64,000 nt of DNA from Diphasiastrum complanatum (Eukaryota > Streptophyta > Lycopodiopsida > Lycopodiales > Lycopodiaceae). The notes under the pieces are model-generated. The model searched no databases and was not told the origin of the DNA. It saw only the letters and a program-made list of their open reading frames with translations. Position numbers and translations under genes: made by a program. Where the stretch lies: assembly GCA_029204225.1 (NCBI GenBank), contig CM055101.1, positions 58,393,579 through 58,457,578 on the forward strand, in the 5' to 3' direction. This document shows positions 56,354 to 64,000 of this stretch, in pieces. Every line of letters starts with the position of its first letter. Positions within the stretch are counted from its first letter, which is position 1.

Positions 56354-56710
56354 ACTTAGAATTTGCTTTGCACAGAAACACAGATCATGCTACATAGTAA
56401 CACAGACAGAAAATCACTCTCCTCAGCAAGCTCACATAGCAACTGTATTTCTCAAAATAAAATTACACTGTACATATAGTTGTTCACTCAGGCAACCCAT
56501 GCATGACCCAAGTTGCCGTTGGCGGGACGCGTGTCCCGTCGACTTGCCTCGTGGCGAGGCCAGTTGATCCTTATCCACTGATAGGACCCACAGTACAGTA
56601 GCACAGTGATTCTAACTTTAATTCTAACTATAAATCCACTAGAAGGCCTCGGAACATACATCGGAATACTGAATCTAGTTTGAAAAGTATACCAAGGCTG
56701 ACGTTGGTAT
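56354..56710 (-). repeat. Probable 5' LTR of the minus-strand Copia
   Basis: Placed by the primer-binding site on its inner side. Its layout resembles the LTR of the LARD-like element: CACAGATCATGC, then CTCAGCAAGCTCACA, then TACACTGTACATATAG on the + strand. The terminal CA/TG is not intact (it reads CTTAGAATTTGC at the inner edge), and the outer edge is approximate. The 3' LTR partner is not in the expected place to the left. Confidence 0.6.
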
Positions 56711-56772
56711 AAGCCTACCAAATTTGAACTTGTTTTTGAGACATTTATAGAGGCAGTTATAAAGCCAGGACA
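56709..56772. repeat. Copy 2 of the roughly 60-bp dispersed repeat
   Basis: TATAAGCCTACCAAATTTGA followed by ACTTGTTTTTGAGACATTTATAGAG matches 50525-50590. It may be the common outer edge of two related LTRs, or a duplication flanking the nested block. Confidence 0.7.
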
Positions 56773-57090
56773 CTTTGCTAACCGAGGGTAATACCGAGAC
56801 TGATGAAAAAAAAAGCCCCTCGGTTTAACCCACGGTATAAAACAGAATGTAAATGGATCTCACTTTTACCTATCAACACATTGAATTCCATTTTATATCA
56901 ACTTTGGTTGCCATATGCACAAGTGAATAAAGAAATTTATGTATCACAAAAAAATGATGATCACAAACTGTGTACTCACGTGCATCGACTTCTTGTTCAA
57001 TGTCAACTAGTCAATTAATAAAGTGTAATTGCATCTGTGAGCAATATGATTAATATTACAATGAATTGAAATACATCATACTGTTCTCAC

Positions 57091-59880
57091 TCATTCATTT
57101 GATGGTTCATCGTTATCATTTGCCACATCATCATGCGACAAATCCGCCAAACCAAATGAGTCTATCTCTAATTCTACCCAAAAATCTCCTATAGCTTCAT
57201 CATTAATAAGCTGATCTTCAAAAGCTAATGGCGACGGTAATAACAAGTGAGATCGAGAAGGTGTGTCGTGTGTCGTCGAACCATCCGATGATGATGCATC
57301 ATGCTCAACGTCATCATTAGCTTGTGAAGCTTGCACATGATCATCCTTCAAAATTGTGTCATTGAATCCGTCATCACGATCTTGTTCATGAGGTGCATCA
57401 ACTGGCAGCGCCAAGTCCTCCACAATATCTCTATCTTTAAAAATTCTTTTACTTCAAGGAGCGACTTGAATCACATACCACCATCTAGGATCTGAACGAT
57501 CGGGGTGAAAGACCACCTGTAATTGATCGATGTTACCATAAACGTTGACTTGTAGTTAGTATCCATTTTTACAGTTGCTTGCGTATCACTATACACAATA
57601 TACATTTTTTGCAGTACACTGAAAATCGATTGACAAAAGAGCATAGACATCTTGAAGACATAGGTTGAGGAAAAACAAATGTGTCGCTTTGATCTGTCCA
57701 AAGCTTGGTGGAGTCAATGGCAAAATAACCACTCTCATCTTTCTTGACAGTTGCATTGGGACCATTTCAAATAACTTTGAACCAAATGACATCAAATATG
57801 AAAAAGCTGAATTGCCTAAATCCAACTTCGAGGATGTCATTGATTGTCCCACAATAATCAAGTTGAGAAGAGAGTCAATTGGTGTCCACCATACTTGCTC
57901 GACTCTCTTGGGTAAAATTTGCCATGCCTCCAAAATCGTACATGTTTCTATTTTTGTGAATGTGCTCCGTACGAAAGTGTTGTCCATGCATCCACAATGC
58001 ATTGTATTTTTTGTACTGAACGAAATGGAACTAAATGTGTTAGGGATACAACAAACATGTACAAAACTGCATGTATTAATAAACATGTGAATATTGATCA
58101 TCATAGCTTACATGTAAATCGCACCCCCTTGCATATTCCCGCTCTCCCTCTGTTACTTCCTGGTTGTTTGTCGAGGCTTCTCTAAGTGCATCACGCAGCC
58201 AATCAAGCGTCATATCCTTGGGTAGAAGGGCGAGGTCAGGTGGGTATGGTTGTCTTCTATGCCCTCTCCTAAAAGTGGCTCAAGCGGTTTGTTTGCGAGC
58301 CTTGGCCTCTTCATATAACGAAATCCACTTTTGCTTGTCCTCGCTATTAAGAATGCAAAACTTATTTACCTTCTCCCTGAAGGACTCACTCATTCTCATG
58401 ATCGCTCCTTTTCCTTGAGGAACCTCCCCAACAACATGTTCATCATCTTTCTTATCCCAAAGACGAGGAATAGAGGGATCGTTATGAGCAAGGAACTCTG
58501 TGATGTAAACCATGGATCTTGCAATAGCCATCCTTCCACCATGCTACCCTCAGGCCTTGCTCTTTGTCTTACAAATCGAGATACATATATGCACAATGAG
58601 ATCATCATGAAATCACAAGACATGCTATCAAATATAATCGACAATTTTGAGGTGGAAGAAAAGTCAAAAAACATGCCACGCCAACCTGTAAAAATTTATG
58701 CCAATCATGAGACTTTAGTCACTTAACTTGTTGTCCCTTGTGAAGGCACCCTTTAGGCATCGCATGTGTCATGTCGGAGTTCGAAAAGAGGCTATTGCCC
58801 TCTTTACAATCGTCTCTTCTCTCCTTGAGAAGATCCATGGGGCCTTTAGTAGGACAATCGAAGTCCCCACCCTTTGTGGCCATAAATTGGCCATCTTTCT
58901 CACTTCTTTTAAGTCATCTCGTGCACGTTTTTTATCTTTCAACCCGGTCAAGTGCTCCCAAATCGTGCTCCCGACATTCTTGAATATGTGCATCGGGTCC
59001 AAAAGATGGTTTAAGAACAATTTTCCCCAATATGAGAGTTCATGAAATATTGATACCTCTTCATGCCAAGAGGGATCGCCCAAAAATCTTTATGGGATCT
59101 CCAAATTTGAAACCAATCACTTGCCTACAATATTAACAAACAAAAACACACACATTTAATGCGGATTATATATCGTTAAAAGAAATATAAAGAGAGTAAT
59201 CATAAAATAAATAAATGATATGTTCCATTAATTGGCCCAAATATGTATTGTACCTTCAAGGAATGAGGACGTTGACTAACAAGCCCATCACGCATAGGGT
59301 GAAAGGTATTAAGTGTGGCCCTCACAAACCATCTTTCGCAGCTGTTGTGGATGATGTGCTTGAAAATACTCGCCACAAAATGGGGCACACATTGTAACCA
59401 CTAGTTTGGAGCCCTACATTGAGACAAAACAACCTAGTTAATCGTGGGTCAAATGTTCGAATTGAAAGTAAATTTGTGGATGATAGCATAAATCGAACCA
59501 ATAGCAAGGACATTTCACCTGAACATTCCCCATATCTAGGAAAGTCATGCATCGTCCACATCAAGATGCCCTTTACCACAAAATCTCTTTGTCTCAGTGG
59601 TCTTGATATATCGCTCAAATTTGAACTCCTAAGCTTACCCAAACAACTCTGTGGCGCTCGCATCCGACCACCCGTACTTAGTTTGCAAGTTCAAAAGTAA
59701 CAAACAAGCTCGCATCTTTGACATTTGTGCACCCTCGTACAAAGGAGTGGATGCCAAGCCATGCATCATCTCTTCTTCCCTTGTCAATGTGGCCTCGGGT
59801 GGGTTTGTGAAAAATGCATCCATCATGTCATCCATGTCCCCCTCATGATCATGCGATGTGAATGGCACTACAATTAACAA
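57091..59880 (-). pseudogene. CACTA (En/Spm) TNP2-like transposase, degenerate
   Basis: Pieces in order on the minus strand fit a plant CACTA transposase. Near 59880-59640 an N-terminal segment reads DMMDAFFTNPPE and later ACLLLLNLQTKYGWSDASATE. Near 59660-59540 a piece contains LPKQLCG and LKFELLSLPK-like sequence on the other strand, and the pre-core is decayed. Near 59080-58770 the core reads GDPSWHEEVSIF, HLLDPMHIFKNVGSTIWEHL and ARDDLKEVRKMANLWP. Near 58670-58280 the DUF4218-like part reads YVSRFVRQRARPEGSMVEGW and ITEFLAHNDPSIPRLWDKKD. Near 57730 the DUF4216-like part reads KDESGYFAIDSTKLWTDQSD. The acidic tail (57091-57423) has STTHDTPSRSHLLLPSP. Introns probably separate several pieces, but frameshifts show decay. 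It lies inside the possible CACTA element 50406-60739. Confidence 0.8.
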
Positions 59881-60589
59881 AAGCTAGAGTTTTTCTTAGT
59901 ATTTACAATAGAAAAAATCACGTCTTCACACATGGTTAGAACATCTTCATTGATGAGATGGTCTCCTACAGTTATGTATGGATTTCCTTGATTTGAGTTT
60001 GAGTCCTATTTGAATCTCTAGTTCTTAGTCACAATAACCATCACCTAAGGCACCCCTTGCCATTGTTAAAAAAAGAAAGCCTTTAGGCCCCATGCAAAAA
60101 TATATACAAGTTTGAATTATCTAGCCACAATGCCTAATTAGGGGTTTTCAAGAATATGAGTAGGATGTATACATCAGAAATATTCAAAGCCTTTATGACA
60201 TGATCAAAAATAGTTTAAGATCAATACATCCTACACTTGGAAAAAAAATTTAAGGTTTATCAAAATTCTCTATGATGTAGTAAAGAATATGTTTGGCATT
60301 TCACTCTTCATTTTGAAGGAGTACTAAACTATCAAAGACTAGCAATGCTTTGGAATTTATGGTGTTGCATATAAATTTGGTGAATTCCTTGAAGTTGTAG
60401 TTGCATTTGATGCTTTTAAAAGGAATCAACATAAGAAAATAGGAGCTAATCTAAATGAGCACCATTTTTTTATTTGCACTATGTAAAATACATTGCGATG
60501 CAATAATAAGTTACTAATTTGTTGTCAAAACTCGACAAATTATGTCATTATGTGACTCCTTGTTGGAACCACCACTTTGGGGCACAATA
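59881..60589. other. AT-rich sequence without recognised genes
   Basis: This lies between the transposase start and the subterminal repeats. It is probably the 5' non-coding part of the CACTA element. Confidence 0.45.
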
Positions 60590-60800
60590 AATAGTGAAGC
60601 TTTAATGTCACAAACATATTTGTCACCATAAATGTCACATAGCAATGCTATATTATTTTGCAAATTCTAGTAGTGACTTTCATGTCACAACAAGCCTCAA
60701 GTTGCAAATAGATAGTGTTGTTGTACAATGTTTGTAGTGACAAAAAGTGTCGCTATATTTAGTGTCGTGAATTCATCACAAGCCATATGTCACTAAGTGA
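60590..60800. repeat. CACTA-like subterminal repeats and candidate termini
   Basis: TGTCAC/GTGACA motifs occur about ten times in 200 bases (AATGTCACAAAC, TTGTCACCA, AGTAGTGACTTTCATGTCAC, AGTGACAAAAAGTGTCGC, ATGTCACTAAGTG). Two candidate right termini are visible: TTCTAGTAGTG ending at 60677 and GTTTGTAGTG ending at 60739. The second is followed by ACA, matching the three bases before the left terminus at 50406. Motifs continue on both sides of 60739, so the true end is uncertain. Confidence 0.5.
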
Positions 60801-62400
60801 TAGTACAAAAAAAATTTATAAAACTATCTCAAAATGTATTTATTATTTCTTAGATAGTATAGATAGGAGAACCAGTTTTTAATATTGTGTATTAAAGTAC
60901 TCATCATGAAACAAATATGATGTTAATATTTGTACAAAGAATAAGGTTGTACGGAGTATGCATGTTTGCAATGCATGGATGTGCTTCAATGTAATAATAT
61001 AAAAGTATAAGTTTTGTTGAACTTGATGTAATCCTATAATTGCAATTGTTTTGGTAGTCATGCATAGAAAAATCATTTTTCATTTTTAAATGCTATTTCA
61101 TTCATATCATTATCAGGGTCTTGCAATTTGTCCTCATCTAGATCTAGACTCAACCTACATTCTCATCTGAAATAAAAAAAAAGAAAAGAAATTGTGGCAG
61201 ATCCATCTTCATCATCTAGTGTCATTTCATTCTCGTGTAACCTATCTAAGTATTTCATTCTCTCGCATGATTCTCTTAAATGTTCAAATCTTATCATACA
61301 ACAATTGGTATTGGTGATGTTGGTTTTGTTCTCAATTATATGATTCATTATTTGTATCCTTTGTCCCATTTGAAATGTTCACTTTTCTCTTTCAAGTTGA
61401 TCGTGCTCCCTTCAACCTCACCATCATCAATTGTTATTGAGTCATGTGAAGAAAGATCTTCATATATGTAACAAAGAGCCACCTTGAATCAATTCGATCA
61501 AGATGAAAGATTATATTTGTGCAACAACAATACATTGATAACAATTACAAAAATACATGAAATAAAAAAGATATACTTGCATGTGGTAAATACTATCTGC
61601 TCACAATGGCTTGGAAGGGGTAGTGTTGTTTCCAAAAATAAAAAAATAAATTTAGTCAAATCAATAGCTAATAATATGTTTGAACACAATCTTACAGTTC
61701 CATGTAGTCTTAAAAAAAAAAAAATCACTAGTACCATTTCACATCAAATAAAGAGGTTTTGAAATAAATGTAATTGACTTCCATTATTTCTTATATGGTT
61801 CCCACATCTCTTTTGGTGATAAACAAATGTAAGAGTTCATGAGTATACAAACATGCAAGTTCAGTGGCATTGATGTAAACATATGAGATACTAGATACTA
61901 TAGAGCCAAAACACTGGGTAGATCTATCTAATTCCTCCTCATCATTTCCGTCATATGGAGCTTGTTGTTCCTGCATGCGCAAGACACATGAATTAGTCTT
62001 CCGAAAAATTGTATGGGAGTGGGAGAGAATATCAAGTTTAAAGAACATAAAATGGATTTGATGTCGTACCTGAGGAACAGCATCCCAGTTTATATGCATG
62101 TCCCCTGCCTCTCCAATAACTCGAGTACTGCCTGCGTACTGTGTGAATATGCCAACATATACTCGTCATGTGTGGGAGAACCCCCCACGGTGGACTGCTG
62201 CACAAACATTCCAAATTTTGATCATATAAAGAGAGCATTTTATTCCAACGTGTCTTATGAAAAAAACCCCAAGAGCAAAAAAAAAAAAACAATCAATAGT
62301 CAAATTACACAAATGGGTATAGCTTGAACCCCTTAACCACCACCCCCCCCTCGTGCAACCTCTCATTTGGACATAGAAGTTGAACAATATGCAAATCTCA
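60801..62400. other. AT-rich region with weak minus-strand coding traces
   Basis: Minus-strand pieces near 61450-61190 (TIDDGEVEGSTINLKEKSEH and LRESCERMKYLDRLHENEMT) and near 61970-61860 (EQQAPYDGNDEEELDRSTQC) look like hydrophilic coding sequence. Frames change often and no family is recognised. They may be decayed exons of a transposon ORF. A C-run (CCACCCCCCCCT) lies at about 62339-62351. Confidence 0.35.
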
Positions 62401-62423
62401 GTTTTCATTGGTTTGGAATAACT

Positions 62424-62530
62424 GAAGAGCAAGGCTAGCCATGTAATGATGCATGTAGGCATGGATCGCATATCTAGGCGTCATCCGATCCATGCCTATG
62501 TGCATCAGTACATGGCTAGCCTCGCTCTTC
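62424..62530. repeat. Long hairpin, 45-bp arms, 17-base loop
   Basis: Arm 62424-62468 (GAAGAGCAAGGCTAGCCATG...) pairs with 62486-62530 with about four mismatches. Size and near-perfect pairing are those of a small-RNA precursor or a tiny MITE. No target duplication is evident. Right after it, TTGCAGTTGG(T/C)CTTGTC occurs twice (about 62537 and 62583). Confidence 0.75.
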
Positions 62531-62814
62531 ACAAGATTGCAGTTGGTCTTGTCACAAAACAATGAGCATGGATCCACAAAATTGCAGTTGGCCTTGTCTC
62601 AAATATAGGTCAGTAGGGATTTAATTAGAATGATCTTGAAATTTGGTTTAATTTATCTTGTATTGCTAATTTTGAGAGACTAGTTGCACTAGACTCAAAT
62701 TTAGTTATATACATGTCTTGTATTCGTCTCAATGCATTCAACTAGTTTGTTTTATGTATTGCTGATCATTTCTAATTTTGTATTCCATCCATTGTCATCT
62801 GCCAAGGTGCACCG

Positions 62815-63282
62815 ATGCAAATGGTGAGTTCATGTTCCTCATCTTCAGACGATGAGGCAGGACCATCAAATATTGGATCAGAGGCCTGGTTAAACCAGAG
62901 TTGTTTGGGTAAGTTTGTTGGCTTCATCTGTGTTATAGACAAATTGCTCTAATCTCATTTTATTTTTAATTCATGCGTTGCAAGAAACTATATATAACTA
63001 ATTACATAAATATATATCTTGTCGTAGTTTGCTCAAAAAAATGTTGCCCCCAAATAACACCATGGTGGCGTCTCGACAAGAAGCCAAGAAAATGCTATCT
63101 GTGGATGGCATGGATTACAAGAGTATTCATGCATGTCCCAATGATTGCATCTTATATCGAGATGAGTTTGAGGAGGCAAGCACGTGTCCACACTGTGGGG
63201 AACACCGCTACAGGCAAGATTTACAAGGAGCAACCATACCCGCTAAGGTGGTAAGACATTTTCCCATCATACCCAGGATGTG
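62815..63282 (+). pseudogene. CACTA TNP2-like transposase fragment
   Basis: An exon near 62830-62910 reads SSDDEAGPSNIGSEAWLNQS and ends before GTAAGTTTG. The next exon (about 63026-63282) reads MLPPNNTMVASRQEAKKMLS, DYKSIHACPNDCILYRDEF, CPHCGEHRY and IPAKVVRHFPIIPRM, then a TGA. HACPNDCILYR...CP.CG..RY...IPAKV..FP.IPR is the highly conserved segment just before the catalytic core of plant CACTA transposases (Transposase_21). Nothing downstream continues the protein, so this is a truncated copy. It points opposite to the transposase at 57091-59880 and belongs to another element. Confidence 0.9.
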
Positions 63283-64000
63283 AAAGATTCAACTAGTTTC
63301 ATCACATTTTGCTATATTTCCATATTTGGCATATTGAGGCCAAAACTTGTTTTAGACTTAGAGGTTGACTTTTCAAAGTTCATTAGTCTAAATTTCATTT
63401 GAATAAACACTTTTTGAAAGTGTGGGAAAGTTAGAATGCGAGTTTGAGTAGATTCAATTTGAATAGTTGGGTACATTGAATCTAGACCCAAAATTAGTAG
63501 GGTTAGCATTCTGGTGGGAAAGCCAAGTGGCCAGATAGGGTTTGGACCTGTTATAAAATGATGTAACTCATGGAGAGAGCAATCTTCTCTCTTCTCTATC
63601 TCATTTCATGCTTATACATGGTTCTTTTGGGTTCTACTATCCATTGGTGCACTATCTTGGTGATTGCTTGCAATTCTATTTGTAGAATGATCTATATTTG
63701 CTATTTTTGGATCCACACGCGTGAAATACAGTAGCTTGCTGGTTTTGTATGGAAAGCAAAATTACATAATCATTTCATTCAAGTTTGATCAACTTCTATT
63801 GGTGTTTGCATCTCAATTTGTGTGTAGATGCTGATTTTTCTACATTGGTGAGATTGGTAGTGTATTTCTCTTTCTAACCAAAAGTAGATTGAATCTTTAA
63901 GGATCTGAAATCTTTCACACAGGATACATCACATGTTTAAGTGTAATTCCAACGCTGGTCTAATGACATGGCATTCGAGCAATCATTCATTGGATGATAC
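63283..64000. other. No recognised gene to window end
   Basis: The sequence near 63560-63800 (GAGAGAGCAATCTTCTCTCT, CTTGGTGATTGCTTGCAATT) resembles an LTR or leader in composition. I could not find a terminus or primer-binding site. Confidence 0.4.

Overview
This is an AT-rich nuclear segment from a land plant with a large, repeat-laden genome. The evidence is stacked Ty1/Copia, Ty3-like and CACTA (En/Spm) elements, tRNA-iMet-type primer-binding sites (TGGTATCAGAGC), a foldback element, and plant-type introns (GTAAGT...TGCAG). The species cannot be told from the sequence. There is no tRNA, rRNA or clearly intact single-copy host gene. The only host-like coding trace is an LRR-type gene fragment (6.0-6.8 kb) that abuts an LTR retrotransposon.

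Layout. 1-753: end of an LTR whose near-identical twin lies at 50768-51637. 754-3500: non-coding degenerate repeats. 3.5-6.0 kb: pol-less LTR element with gag-like coding and its 3' LTR. 6.0-6.8 kb: LRR fragment. 9.8-13.2 kb: degenerate Copia (+). 13.6-17.5 kb: module copy A. 17.7-18.8 kb: Copia RT fragment (-). 18.7-22.4 kb: degenerate LTR-element accessory ORFs with a polypurine tract. 24-26 kb: two Copia fragments. 26.0-38.9 kb: module copy B, split by a complete 5.4-kb non-autonomous LTR element (27350-32730). 39-41.5 kb: LTR plus PBS and a Copia fragment (-). 41.9-43.1 kb: foldback element with a GC-rich core. 44-46.6 kb: gag fragments. 50.4-60.7 kb: a possible CACTA element carrying nested LTR elements and a degenerate transposase. 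62.4 kb: long hairpin. 62.8-63.3 kb: second CACTA transposase fragment.

The most interesting content is the pair of modules A and B. Both hold the same two unrelated genes arranged tail to tail. One is a multi-exon transposase-like protein with an identically placed phase-2 intron. The other is an acidic protein of unknown function. Module B also carries a divergent but uninterrupted histone H3-like gene with the exact ARTKQTAR tail and RVTIMPKD motif, and a Ulp1-like cysteine protease whose exons splice in phase around the inserted retroelement. A motif of the form GATATCGRWTCRACGCGC, in both orientations, recurs through the 1.6-kb intergenic region between the divergently transcribed genes, in the protease flank, and next to copy A. 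I infer that these are remnants of one large, apparently undescribed mobile element with transposase-like, H3-like and SUMO-protease-like genes. This comes from reading alone and has not been tested by database search.
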